Shown here: one piece after another, positions 54,385 through 62,990 of the stretch
How positions within the stretch are numbered: position 1 is the stretch's first letter
How the letters are laid out: every line of letters begins with the position of its first letter
Origin: Actinoplanes sp. TBRC 11911
GTDB taxonomy: Bacteria > Actinomycetota > Actinomycetes > Mycobacteriales > Micromonosporaceae
Assembly (NCBI RefSeq): GCF_012933445.1
Contig: NZ_JABBNC010000014.1
Span: 1 to 64,000, forward strand
DNA: 64,000 nucleotides
Direction of reading: 5' to 3'
The notes under the pieces: generated by a model
What the model saw: the letters and a program-made list of their open reading frames with translations, nothing else
Told to the model about the DNA's origin: nothing
Database searches by the model: none
Program-made: the position numbers and the translations under genes

Positions 54385-56718
54385 TCATGTCACCGTCCGC
54401 CCCCGCAGAATCGGAACCGCGGTGGCGATCACGGCCACCACGACACAGACCGCCATCACCGTCAGCGCCGCCGGCCAGGGGATCACCACGTCCACCGCCC
54501 GGTTCAGCTCGGCCGCGACCGCCGACCGCATGCCGTCGAGAGAGACCGCCGCGACCGCCGCCGCCAGGCCGGTCCCGATGACGACCGCCAGCACCGCCTC
54601 CGCCGAGGTAACCCGCAGCACCTGACCGGTGGTCGCGCCGGTGAGCCGCAGCGCCCGGAATTCCGCCCGCCGTGCGGCCGTAGCCATCAGCAGCGTGTTC
54701 GCCACGGCTAACCCCGTGTAGCCGACGGTGAGCCCGATCAGGACCACCAGGAACAGGTCGAGGAGCCGGCCCTCCTGGTCGATCTGACCCTGGACGTACG
54801 CCCGCGCGGACATCACCTGGGCGCCGGGCGCGGCGACCGCGTGGCCGCGGAGTTGCACGGCATCGGTGAGCGCGACCGGATCGTGCCGTCGCACCAGGTC
54901 CCGGGGCACCGCGACACCCGGCTCCGTGTCCGCCACGACGGCCGTGACCGGTAACCGGTCCGCGGAGCCGTCCGCCCAGCGGACAGTAAGCGTCGTCCCG
55001 GCGGCGGCCTTCAGTTCCCGAGCCGTCGACCGGTTCAGGACGGCACCCCGGCTCGCGCGATCGTCGTCCACCCCCGCGACGTCGTAGCCTTTTGCGCCCG
55101 CCGCCGTTCCGATGAGCACCCGGGTCGGCAGACTGGACGTCCCGCTCTGTGCGCGGACCACCGCGTCGCTGAGTCCCGGTGTGCCGTCCGGCGCCAGGAT
55201 CTCAGCCACCGGGATCTTCGCGGTCTCGTCCGCGCCGGTGGCCCGTTCGATGGTCGCCACCGTCCCGGTGAGAAGCACCATGAAGCCGACCGTCAGCAGC
55301 ACCGGCACGGCGGTGGAGGCCACCCGGCGAACCGCGACCAGCGTCCCCTCCCGCACCAGCATGCCGGTCGCCGCCCGCCGCCACGGCCAGGTCACCACCC
55401 GCACCAACGGCACGATCAGCGGCGGCGCCAGCATCGCGGCCGCGGTGAGCAGCAGCATCGCCGCGCCCAGCCCGGCGGTCGACCGGGTGGTGATCGGCAT
55501 CGACGGCAACCCGGCCAGCAGCGCCACCCCACCCGCGGTCGTCCCGACCCCGGCGATCCACCGCACCGCCGTCATCGGACGCCGGTCGGCGGCAGCCTCC
55601 CGCAACGCGCCGAGCGGGGAGATCCGGCTGGACCGGCGGGCAGCGGCGGTGACGCCGGCAACCGCGACGACCACGCCGAGAACGAACGCCGCGACCCAGG
55701 CCATCGGCTGCGCCGGCACCACGAACGTGGCGGGCTCGACTCCGACGTCGATCATCGGCCGTGCCAGCAGGGGTGCCGCCAACGCGCCGGCCGGCACGCC
55801 GACCAGCCCCGCGATCGTCGCGACCACCAGCGTCTCGGAATACATCAGACGCCGTACCTGGCCCGGCGTGGCCCCGATCGTCCGGAGCAGACCGATCTCG
55901 CGGGCACGCTGCCTGGTGCTCAGCGCACACGTCGAGGCGACGACGAACACCATGACGAACAGACTCAGCCCCATCATCGCGATGAGGAGCTGCGCGCCGA
56001 TCCACCGGACGCGGGACTCGCTGCCGGGTTCGAGCACGCTGCGTGCGCCACCGGTCAGCACTGTTCCGGCGCTGCCCACCACACCCCGCGCGGCAGCCGC
56101 GACCGTTTCGGGATCGCCGGTGCCGGTCAGTCCGATGACGCGGACCCCACCCGCGAGGCGCGACGCGGTGGTGTCCGCGACGTACAAGCCGGGTCCGTCG
56201 AGTGTCCCCGTCACGGTCCAGGTCGCCGGCCCGGCCGCGGTCACCACCTCGATCAGCGATCCCGGCGTGGCACCCCCGACGGCGACGTCACCGTCGCGAG
56301 CGGGTGCCCGTCCGGAGGTGAGCCGGTAACCACCGAGCGCGGCCGCGGACCACGCGTGCCCGTCGGAGCGTGCGGTTTCCGGGTCGCCGGTAGCGTGCCC
56401 ACCCGTCAGACGCTGCACGTAGAAGATCGGATCGGGCACGGCTGCGGTGACCCCCGGGAGCGAACCCAGCCGGGCGGCGAGCCCGGCCGCCTCCGGCGGC
56501 GTCCACGAGCGATATTCCGGGTGGCCCAGGTCGTCCTGACCGACCGCCGGCGATTGCACCATCACCGGTGCGGCGGAGTAGCGCTCGGGCGTCGCCGGGC
56601 GGGACGCGAGCAGTAACGTGCCGGCGCCCGCGACCAGCGCCACACCGGCCGCGATCGCCACGAACGTGCCCGCGAAGCTGCCGAAACGGTGCCGCACCAT
56701 CTGCCAGGCCAGGGTCAC
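54385..56718 (-). CDS. ABC transporter permease, FtsX type
   Basis: A 777-residue membrane protein with ten or so TM segments and two FtsX units. The first has QRAREIGLLRTIGATPGQVRRLMYSET; the second is near the C-terminus with RRAEFRALRLTGATTGQVLRV. Large extracytoplasmic domains lie between. The GTG 56718 start overlaps the ATPase stop as GTGA. With the ATPase and the divergent two-component system it forms a BceAB-like or drug/peptide resistance module. Confidence 0.92.
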   Translation of the reverse strand: MTLAWQMVRHRFGSFAGTFVAIAAGVALVAGAGTLLLASRPATPERYSAAPVMVQSPAVGQDDLGHPEYRSWTPPEAAGLAARLGSLPGVTAAVPDPIFYVQRLTGGHATGDPETARSDGHAWSAAALGGYRLTSGRAPARDGDVAVGGATPGSLIEVVTAAGPATWTVTGTLDGPGLYVADTTASRLAGGVRVIGLTGTGDPETVAAAARGVVGSAGTVLTGGARSVLEPGSESRVRWIGAQLLIAMMGLSLFVMVFVVASTCALSTRQRAREIGLLRTIGATPGQVRRLMYSETLVVATIAGLVGVPAGALAAPLLARPMIDVGVEPATFVVPAQPMAWVAAFVLGVVVAVAGVTAAARRSSRISPLGALREAAADRRPMTAVRWIAGVGTTAGGVALLAGLPSMPITTRSTAGLGAAMLLLTAAAMLAPPLIVPLVRVVTWPWRRAATGMLVREGTLVAVRRVASTAVPVLLTVGFMVLLTGTVATIERATGADETAKIPVAEILAPDGTPGLSDAVVRAQSGTSSLPTRVLIGTAAGAKGYDVAGVDDDRASRGAVLNRSTARELKAAAGTTLTVRWADGSADRLPVTAVVADTEPGVAVPRDLVRRHDPVALTDAVQLRGHAVAAPGAQVMSARAYVQGQIDQEGRLLDLFLVVLIGLTVGYTGLAVANTLLMATAARRAEFRALRLTGATTGQVLRVTSAEAVLAVVIGTGLAAAVAAVSLDGMRSAVAAELNRAVDVVIPWPAALTVMAVCVVVAVIATAVPILRGRTVT

Positions 56719-57494
56719 GGCGCCACCGCCGCGGTGCCACGGCCCGGACGGGCCTCCTCGAGCCGCGCGGTCCGCACGGCGATCTCCCGCGCGCCGGACG
56801 GGCTGTGGAGATCGTCAACGATCCGGCCGTCGCCCAGGAACAACACCCGGTCGGCGTGCGCGGCCGCGAACGGGTCGTGCGTGACCATCACGATCGTCTG
56901 GCCATGCCGGTCCACGGCCTGCCGCAGCAGTCGCAGCACCTCACGCCCGGACGTCGCGTCCAGCGCACCGGTCGGTTCGTCCGCGAACACCACCGCCGGG
57001 CGGGTGACCAGGGCGCGCGCGATGGCGACGCGCTGCTGCTGCCCGCCGGACAGCTCCACCGGGCGATGCGCGGCCCGCTCGGCGAGCCCGACCTCGCCGA
57101 GCATGGCCGTCACCTCGCCGGGCGCCGGCGACCGCCCGGCCAGGCGCAACGGCAATGCCACGTTCTGTGCCGCGGTCAGCGCGGCGATCAGGTTGAAGGC
57201 CTGGAAGACAAAGCCGACTCGGGACCGTCGCAACTCCGTGAGGATCCGCTCGGACAGGCCCCCGATCGCCGTGCCGTCGATCATCACCTCGCCGGCGCTC
57301 GGCCGGTCGAGCCCCGCCGCGCAATGAAGCAACGTCGACTTGCCGGAACCGGACGGACCCATGACGGCCGTGAACGTTCCCCTCGGAAACGCGATGTCGA
57401 GCCGGTCCAGAGCGGTGACGCGGTGCGGCCCGGTGCCGTACGTCCTGGTCACCTCGTGGAGCTCGACCGCTGGTGGTGTGTGCTGCCTCGTCAT
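56715..57494 (-). CDS. ABC transporter ATP-binding protein
   Basis: A 259-residue ATPase of the LolD/MacB/BceA group. Walker A is GPSGSGKST, Q-loop FVFQAFNLI, signature LSGGQQQRVAIARAL, Walker B VVFADEPTGALD, switch MVTHDPFAA. ATG 57494; overlaps the permease by 4 nt. Divergent from the histidine kinase gene; the 111-bp gap carries the shared promoter region. The system probably exports or expels a membrane-active compound; the compound is unknown. Confidence 0.95.
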   Translation of the reverse strand: MTRQHTPPAVELHEVTRTYGTGPHRVTALDRLDIAFPRGTFTAVMGPSGSGKSTLLHCAAGLDRPSAGEVMIDGTAIGGLSERILTELRRSRVGFVFQAFNLIAALTAAQNVALPLRLAGRSPAPGEVTAMLGEVGLAERAAHRPVELSGGQQQRVAIARALVTRPAVVFADEPTGALDATSGREVLRLLRQAVDRHGQTIVMVTHDPFAAAHADRVLFLGDGRIVDDLHSPSGAREIAVRTARLEEARPGRGTAAVAP

Positions 57495-57569
57495 GGCGTC
57501 CAGCTAAGCGGCCGGCGGCGGCGAGCACAGTGGAGCTGGATGGAGTCTTGAAGGTATATCCAGCACTAC

Positions 57570-57605
57570 CGACAGGGCCCCGGCCGGGCCGGTACGGTGC
57601 CTCGC
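57570..57605 (+). promoter_or_regulatory. leaderless promoter of the two-component operon
   Basis: TACGGT (57593-57598) lies 7 nt before ATG 57606. A CCGACA (57569-57574) 18 nt upstream may be the -35 box. An AT-richer GAAGGTATATCCAG (57550-57563) sits in the divergent region and could serve as the response-regulator site. Confidence 0.5.
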
Positions 57606-58844
57606 ATGCCGGTTCGCAACGCGCTCGAAGCGCTCACGATGCGGCCGACGCAGTTCCTCTGCTCGGCCTGGCCCTGGCGGTCCCTGACCTACCTTGTCGG
57701 CGGCGTCGGCTTCGGCCTGGTGACGTTCGCGCTCCTCACGGTCCTGATCGGCGTCGGCGTCATCCTGTCCATCGTGGTCGTCGGCGTCGCGGCGTATGTG
57801 GGCACCGTTCTCGCCGCCGTCGGCATCGCGCGCATGGAGCGCTGGCGCATGAGACTAGTCGACGACGACACCCTTCCCGACCCGCACGGGCCACCACCAC
57901 GGCGTGGCATCCGCGGCTGGGTAATGTTCCGCCTGCGCGAGACGGCGACCTGGCGCGAGCTCGGCTATACCTTGTTGTCAGCGCTCATGCTGTGCTGGAT
58001 GGACGCCGCGGTGCTCGCCGGGGCGATCCTGATCCCGTTCTGGGTGATCCTGACCCCGTTCTATGCCAACGACCAGTCGCTGTGGGTGACGGTCCCGGTC
58101 GCGTTCGGGGGCGTCCCCTTGGCGATCATCATGGCCTATCCGGTGACCGCCTGGGCCGGTGCTCGCGCCGCCATGGCACGAGCGATCCTCGCGCCCCGGG
58201 CCGACGACGCCGACGTGAAGCTGGTCGAGGTGACCCGCTCCCGCGCCCGGCTGCTCGATGCCTTCGAGCTGGAGCGCCGCCGCATCGAGCGCGATCTGCA
58301 CGACGGCGCCCAGCAGCGTCTGGTCGCGCTCAGCATGAAACTCGGTCTCGCACGGCTCGAGATACCCAGTGGCTCAGCCGCAGCCGAGCAGGTCGCCACC
58401 GCTCACGAGCTGGCGAAACAGGCGCTGACCGAGATTCGTGAGCTGATCCGGGGCGTACACCCGAAGGTCCTCACCGACCGCGGTCTGGAAGCCGCCGTCG
58501 GCGAGGTCGTGGCCACCGTGCCCATACCGGTCGACGTGACGATCGAACTGCCCGGGCGTCTGTCGCCGATCATCGAGGTGACGGCCTATTTCGTGGTGGT
58601 GGAGACCCTGACGAACGTTGCCAAACACAGCGAGGCGCAGCGCGTCTCGGTCACCGGCGAGCTGGCCGGCGGGCAGTTCGTCCTGCAGGTCCGCGACGAC
58701 GGGCACGGCGGCGCCGACCCCACCCGGGGCACCGGGCTGATCGGCCTGGCCGACCGGGTCGCGGCGGTCGACGGCACGGTCGCGCTGAGCAGCCCACCGG
58801 GCGGGCCGACCCTCGTGCGTATCGAGATTCCGGTGCCGGCATGA
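57606..58844 (+). CDS. sensor histidine kinase (HisKA_3/NarX-DesK family)
   Basis: A 412-residue membrane kinase. Four N-terminal TM segments (about 20-75 and 115-175, LTYLVGGVGFGLVTFALLTV, AVLAGAILIPFWVILTP) form the putative sensor. The dimerisation box RRRIERDLHDGAQQRLVALS carries the phospho-accepting His, followed by the HATPase N box (VVVETLTNVAKHSEA) and G boxes (VRDDGHGGADPTRGTGLIGL). ATG 57606 preferred over an upstream GTG. It overlaps the response regulator as ATGA and is divergent from the ABC exporter. Confidence 0.93.
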   Translation: MPVRNALEALTMRPTQFLCSAWPWRSLTYLVGGVGFGLVTFALLTVLIGVGVILSIVVVGVAAYVGTVLAAVGIARMERWRMRLVDDDTLPDPHGPPPRRGIRGWVMFRLRETATWRELGYTLLSALMLCWMDAAVLAGAILIPFWVILTPFYANDQSLWVTVPVAFGGVPLAIIMAYPVTAWAGARAAMARAILAPRADDADVKLVEVTRSRARLLDAFELERRRIERDLHDGAQQRLVALSMKLGLARLEIPSGSAAAEQVATAHELAKQALTEIRELIRGVHPKVLTDRGLEAAVGEVVATVPIPVDVTIELPGRLSPIIEVTAYFVVVETLTNVAKHSEAQRVSVTGELAGGQFVLQVRDDGHGGADPTRGTGLIGLADRVAAVDGTVALSSPPGGPTLVRIEIPVPA

Positions 58845-59515
58845 CGACGTCCACCGCCCCGGAGAACCGTGCACTACGCGTTGTCATCGCCGAAGACGGC
58901 CTGATCGTGCGCGAGGGCGTCGCGGTGATCCTCCAACGCTTCGGCCACGAAGTCGTCGCGGCCGTCGGCGACGCGGACGCGCTGCGCGACGCGGTCGTCG
59001 AGCTCGCACCGGACGTCGTGGTCACCGACGTGCGTATGCCACCCGGCTTCAGCGACGAGGGCCTGCAGGCCGCGATCGCGCTGCGCGCCGCCGATCCGGA
59101 CCTGCCGGTCCTGGTGCTGAGCCAGTACGTCGAGCAGACGTACGCGTCCGAGCTGCTCGATTCGGGCCGCTCGACAGCTGTCGGATACCTGCTGAAGGAC
59201 CGCATCGGCGACGTGACCGAGTTCGTCGACGCGATCCTCGCCATCGCGGACGGCCGCACGGTCGTCGACCCCGAGGTGGTCCGCCAGCTGCTGGCGCGCC
59301 GCCGCGACCCGCTCCTGCTGCTGACACCGCGGGAACGTGAGGTGCTCGCCCTGGTGGCGGAGGGCCGGTCCAACACCGCGATCGCCCGTGCGCTGGTCGT
59401 CACCGAGGCGGCCGTCGCCAAACACATCGGGAGCGTGCTGACGAAACTGGAACTGCCACCCGACGCCGACGACCACCGGCGCGTCCGGGCCGTCCTCGCC
59501 TACCTGCGCGCCTGA
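58841..59515 (+). CDS. LuxR/NarL-type response regulator
   Basis: A 224-residue partner of the kinase. The receiver has the acidic pair (VVIAEDGL), phospho-acceptor Asp in VVVTDVRMPP, Ser/Thr VLVLSQY and the Lys in GYLLKDRI. A LuxR HTH follows (LTPREREVLALVAEGRSNTAIARAL, cut here for length). It probably activates the divergent exporter genes. ATG 58841 overlaps the kinase stop. Domain structure is normal, in contrast with the repeat-bearing regulator at 8.7-9.7 kb. Confidence 0.95.
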   Translation: MTTSTAPENRALRVVIAEDGLIVREGVAVILQRFGHEVVAAVGDADALRDAVVELAPDVVVTDVRMPPGFSDEGLQAAIALRAADPDLPVLVLSQYVEQTYASELLDSGRSTAVGYLLKDRIGDVTEFVDAILAIADGRTVVDPEVVRQLLARRRDPLLLLTPREREVLALVAEGRSNTAIARALVVTEAAVAKHIGSVLTKLELPPDADDHRRVRAVLAYLRA

Positions 59516-59559
59516 AAGGACGTACGCCATGTTGATGCTCGTTGATACCGTCGCCGGGC

Positions 59560-59877
59560 ATGGTGGACGGTTTCCAGGCCGACGCGACCCAGATCCGGCG
59601 GCACGCCACGCAGGTCGACGCCGTGCGCGCCCGCTTCGCCGCGGTCCGGTCAGCCGGTGCGCACATCACCCAGGACGACGCCGCGTACGGGATGTTGTGC
59701 TCGTGGATCCCCGGCATTCTCGAGGGCCGCCGGGTACGCCATGACACCCTGCTCGCCTACGTCGAGGAGAACCTCGCGCTGGCCGCCGACGCGCTCGAAC
59801 AGTCCGCCGAGGCGTACGGGCAAACCGACGACGCCGCGGCCCGGACCATCCGCCAGGCGGGCGGCGGCGGCGCATGA
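59560..59877 (+). CDS. EspC-like ESX secretion-associated protein
   Basis: A 105-residue helical protein resembling the ESX-1 secretion-associated EspC family (helical hairpin, about 1-90, DGFQADATQIRRHATQVDAVRARF and LLAYVEENLALAADALEQSAEAYGQTD with the YxxxD/E-like export motif). The start is doubtful: ATG 59560 fits family length, TTG 59542 is possible, while the best ribosome binding site (GAAAGGA, 59515-59521) points to an ATG at 59529 in another frame. Overlaps the next gene as ATGA. No ESX machinery is in the window. Confidence 0.65.
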   Translation: MVDGFQADATQIRRHATQVDAVRARFAAVRSAGAHITQDDAAYGMLCSWIPGILEGRRVRHDTLLAYVEENLALAADALEQSAEAYGQTDDAAARTIRQAGGGGA

Positions 59878-60572
59878 GCGACGCCCTGATCGCCCCGGTC
59901 GTCTCGACTCGCACCCCGTGGACCGGCACGTCTCTGCCCGACGGCATCTCGGGCCTGACCAGTGCGATCCGCAGCGAGGGCTGGGTCGACGACCTGCTGG
60001 CCGGCGGCTCACTCGCGATCGAGGGCGTGTCCATCACGCTCGACCCGCTCAGCGCGCTGCTGGCGAACGGGCTCGGCTGGGCGATGGAGTATTTCGACCC
60101 GCTGCGGGAGATGCTCGACAGGCTCACCGGCATGCCCGACGTGGTCGCCGCGCACGCCGCGAGCTGGGACCGGATGGCTACCGAGCTCGCCGACGTGTCC
60201 GCCACCCTGCAGTCGCAGGTGTCCGCCGACCTGCCCGACTGGCAGGGCGCCGCCGCCGACGCGTACCGGGCGATGATGACCTGCAACGTGCAGGCCGCAG
60301 GCGGCTTGGGCGCCGCCTCGTCGGCGATGGCGGCCGCGACCCAGGCCGCCGGAAACCTGGTGCGGTTCACCCGCGACATCGTCCGCGACCTCATCGCCGA
60401 CCTGGTCGCCCGCGTGATCGTCTGGGCGGCCGAGGCCCTCTTCGTGGTGACGATCCCGCTGGTGGCCGCCCAGATAGCCGGCGCGGTCACGAAGTGGGCG
60501 GGCCGGCTACTCGGCTACACGAGCGCCCTGGTCACCAGCCTGCGCAACCTGTCGAGAATCGTGGGCGCCTGA
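59874..60572 (+). CDS. WXG100-like protein with C-terminal membrane segments
   Basis: A 232-residue protein. A central WXG100-type hairpin (about 95-165) has the turn DLPDWQGAAADAY, the W-x-G signature, followed by the long helix of the family. The C-terminus holds one or two hydrophobic helices (LVARVIVWAAEALFVVTIPLV cut here, about 180-205). No toxin domain is attached, so it is more likely a secreted or membrane-inserted partner than an effector. Coupled to the EspC-like gene by ATGA overlap. Confidence 0.7.
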   Translation: MSDALIAPVVSTRTPWTGTSLPDGISGLTSAIRSEGWVDDLLAGGSLAIEGVSITLDPLSALLANGLGWAMEYFDPLREMLDRLTGMPDVVAAHAASWDRMATELADVSATLQSQVSADLPDWQGAAADAYRAMMTCNVQAAGGLGAASSAMAAATQAAGNLVRFTRDIVRDLIADLVARVIVWAAEALFVVTIPLVAAQIAGAVTKWAGRLLGYTSALVTSLRNLSRIVGA

Positions 60573-60575
60573 GCC

Positions 60576-61406
60576 TCACTTGGCTCGCAGATGCTCCAGC
60601 ACCAGCGGATCGACGGCGCCTGCGACGATGCGCTCCTCCAGGTTCTCGACGCCTGCCCAGGAGGCCAGTGCCTCGTCCAGGTCCGCGGCCTCGAACCCCT
60701 TGGCGGTCAGCAACGCCCGCACCTCGGCCGCCGCCTCGGCCTCCAGGGGGATCAGCGTCGCCGGGTCCGGGCGCTCGAAGTACAGCGAGTGCATCGCCAG
60801 CAGCCGGGCCATCTCGGCTACCGGGTCCGGGTGGTCGTCGACGCGCAGGTCGACCCACACGTCGCTGGTGCCGCCGTAGCCCATGCCCTTCGCCGCCACC
60901 AGCAACGCGGCGCTCTGCCGGCCGCGCCGGTCGCCGCCCGCGAGGTCGCCGGCCCGCAGCGCCGCGAGCAAGCGGTACGCCAGGCGGTCCTCGCCCGCGC
61001 CGGCCAGCCAGGTGCTCTCCATGTCCGCGACGACCTGCGGGCCGGCGAGCATGTTTCCCTGGATCGCGTAGCCGTCGCCGGCCACCCCGCCCGCCCATGG
61101 ATGGCACGCGGTCCCGGTGAACGTCGCCCCGTCGCCGCTCGGCGCCACCACCCCGACCTGGCGCTGGTCGACCGCGCCGGCGTCCCCGGCGATCAGCGCC
61201 TTCACGGTTTCCGCCGCCGCCGTGCCGGTGCCGAGCATCGCGAGCGCCTGCGGCTTGTACGCGAGGTTCGCATACGACTGGGTGGCCACGGCTCCGACCT
61301 CCGCCGACGCGGCCGGCACCGCCGCTCCCACCCCCAGGAACTTGCTGGCCACGGCCACACCCAGAGCTTTACCGTCGGCGGATCGCGCCACGATCGAGAA
61401 CGTCAT
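60576..61406 (-). CDS. DUF1028 family protein
   Basis: A 276-residue protein of the DUF1028 family, an Ntn-hydrolase-like fold. It begins MTFSIVARSADG with GVAVASKFLGVGAAVPAA and GAVATQSYANLAYKP; further marks are TGTACHPWAGGVAGDGYAIQGNMLAG and the DVWVDLRVDDHPDPVAE end part. The last 75 residues look like an extra peptidoglycan-binding-type or regulatory domain. Function unknown. Convergent with the WXG-like gene, 3 bp apart. Confidence 0.85.
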   Translation of the reverse strand: MTFSIVARSADGKALGVAVASKFLGVGAAVPAASAEVGAVATQSYANLAYKPQALAMLGTGTAAAETVKALIAGDAGAVDQRQVGVVAPSGDGATFTGTACHPWAGGVAGDGYAIQGNMLAGPQVVADMESTWLAGAGEDRLAYRLLAALRAGDLAGGDRRGRQSAALLVAAKGMGYGGTSDVWVDLRVDDHPDPVAEMARLLAMHSLYFERPDPATLIPLEAEAAAEVRALLTAKGFEAADLDEALASWAGVENLEERIVAGAVDPLVLEHLRAK

Positions 61407-61463
61407 GGCACGGCAGGCTAGTCGCGATTCCGCCCCGGGCGCGAGGGGCGCCGAAACAAAAGA

Positions 61464-61976
61464 TCACCTACGCGCCGGGAAGCGGAACCTCGTCTGTGAG
61501 TACGGTTCGCCCTTGCCGAACGCCAGGATCTTCGACGGGGGCACGGCGAAGACCAGGGCCACGGTGCCGTCGTCGCCGCGGAACGCGCCGTCGCCGGGGG
61601 TGAAGTCCCAGCCCAGGCGGGTCTTCCACAGCCCGGCGAGGGTGCGCAGGAGCCCGGGGTCGCCGACGCGTCCGGCCGCGCCCTCGACGATCACGTCCAG
61701 ACCCTGGTCCTGGTGGTCGGTGCCGGTGGTGAGGACGCACCGCGGCTCGTGGGCGAGGTTGCGGGCCTTCTGCTCCTCGGCGCCCGTGCAGAAATGCAGC
61801 GCGCCCGTGGTCCAGACGCCCGGCAGTGGAGTCACGTGGGGGCGCCCGTCGGTCCGCACGGTCGACAGCCAGAAGATTTTCGCGTCGGTGAGCACCCGGT
61901 CCACGTCATCCCAGGGCCGCGCCACCGCGCCGGGCGAGCTGAACCGCGCGTCCAGCTCCGCGAGAGGTTCGGTCAT
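61464..61976 (-). CDS. pyridoxamine 5'-phosphate oxidase-like FMN-binding protein
   Basis: A 170-residue split-barrel flavin protein. Features are FWLSTVRTDGRPHVTPLPGVW, FCTGAEEQKARNLA, and VVEGAAGRVGD, all typical of the general PPOX/Rv1155-like family that binds FMN or F420. Actinobacterial members often reduce with F420. The substrate is unknown. ATG 61976. On the same strand and 58 bp from the DUF1028 gene, possibly co-transcribed. Confidence 0.88.
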   Translation of the reverse strand: MTEPLAELDARFSSPGAVARPWDDVDRVLTDAKIFWLSTVRTDGRPHVTPLPGVWTTGALHFCTGAEEQKARNLAHEPRCVLTTGTDHQDQGLDVIVEGAAGRVGDPGLLRTLAGLWKTRLGWDFTPGDGAFRGDDGTVALVFAVPPSKILAFGKGEPYSQTRFRFPARR

Positions 61977-62011
61977 TGCCGCATGCTATCGGCGGACGAA
62001 CCCGGTCGCAC

Positions 62012-62317
62012 TCACCTGATCTTTCGCAGCGCCGGCGCCGAGGCGGTGCTGTACTGCCGCGCGTTCGCCGGGCGGCGACGGCTGTTCAGGCGCCGCGGCA
62101 CGACTTCGACGCGCGGTTCCCGATCCGGGTCGAGCTGCTCGGCGGAGGCGACCACGACCACCCCGGCAAGCCCCTCGTTGAGCATGCGCATGGCGGCGGG
62201 CCAGTCGCCCGGAATCAGGCCGATCACGTTGTATCGCTTGGCGGCGCAGTAGTCGAGGCATCGCGCGGCGGTGACTCCGTAGTTTTCCGGGCGCACGAAA
62301 ATCACTGCGTTGATCAC
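62012..62317 (-). CDS. small protein with resolvase-like fold, catalytic Ser lost
   Basis: A 101-residue protein from GTG 62317 (an earlier GTG is at 62335). The pattern VIFVRPENYGVTAARCLDYC, KRYNVIGLIPGDW and GLAGVVVVASAEQLD resembles the N-terminal domain of serine recombinases, but the catalytic Ser of the usual Y-x-R-x-S is absent and there is no DNA-binding domain. It may be a decayed or exapted recombinase domain. Low-complexity Arg-rich tail. Moderate confidence that it is real. Confidence 0.5.
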   Translation of the reverse strand: MINAVIFVRPENYGVTAARCLDYCAAKRYNVIGLIPGDWPAAMRMLNEGLAGVVVVASAEQLDPDREPRVEVVPRRLNSRRRPANARQYSTASAPALRKIR

Positions 62318-62693
62318 GGACTCCGTCCCCTTCACTCGGCCGCGCCGCCGGGGCGCGAGCCACTCCACCTAACCGAATTGGGCACTCTCCGCGCATCGGC
62401 CGTTGTGGATGAGTAACCGTCCGGAATCACACCGATAAGCATCGATCGGTCGTTTCGTATCATCCGACCGGGCAATTTCCGCCCGCGGGGTTGCTTTTGT
62501 ACGCCTCGACGAGAATCCTGCGCGCGGAATTGAGCATGGTCGACAGTGGACTGGCCTGCGTGTCGTTGATATGACGGGCCGGGGGTTTGGCCGGGTCGGC
62601 GTCGCCCCGGCGGTGCGGCGGCGCCGGGCGGTATTGACGGACGTTCCTATGACGGGCAGTGTATTGGCGTTCACTTTAGGTGGGGGTGCTGCC
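62318..62693. other. 376-bp gap before the second ferredoxin
   Basis: No gene is supported; a long minus-strand frame here is the antisense shadow of the ferredoxin region. TATGACGGGC occurs twice (62570-62579 and 62648-62657), 78 bp apart, and could be regulatory. GC content is visibly lower at 62380-62560 than in the surroundings. Confidence 0.5.
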
Positions 62694-62888
62694 TTGAAGG
62701 TCACGGTCGACACGAGGCTGTGCATCGGCTCCGGGACCTGCGCGATGACCGCTCCGGCGGTGTTCGACCAGGATGAGGAGCAGGCGCTGGTCGTGGTGCT
62801 CGATGAGGCGCCCCCGGAGTCGGAGCGGGCGGCGGTCGCCCTCGCCGTCGAGCGATGCCCCGCCGCCGTGATCCTCATGCACTCCTGA
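62694..62888 (+). CDS. small ferredoxin
   Basis: A 64-residue ferredoxin starting at TTG 62694, with AGGTGGGGG (62679-62687) upstream. Cysteines are in LCIGSGTCAMTAP and ERCPAAV, the pattern of actinobacterial 3Fe-4S ferredoxins that donate electrons to cytochromes P450. The open frame extends to 62571 but that part is basic and not ferredoxin-like. No P450 or reductase is adjacent in the window. Confidence 0.85.
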   Translation: MKVTVDTRLCIGSGTCAMTAPAVFDQDEEQALVVVLDEAPPESERAAVALAVERCPAAVILMHS

Positions 62889-62990
62889 CAACCTCGCCCG
62901 TGTCGCATGTCACGGCCGTTCCGAGCGGAACAACCGCTGATCTTCCGGATCCGGCTTGCCGGGCCGCGGAGCGCAAACCACGATGGATTC

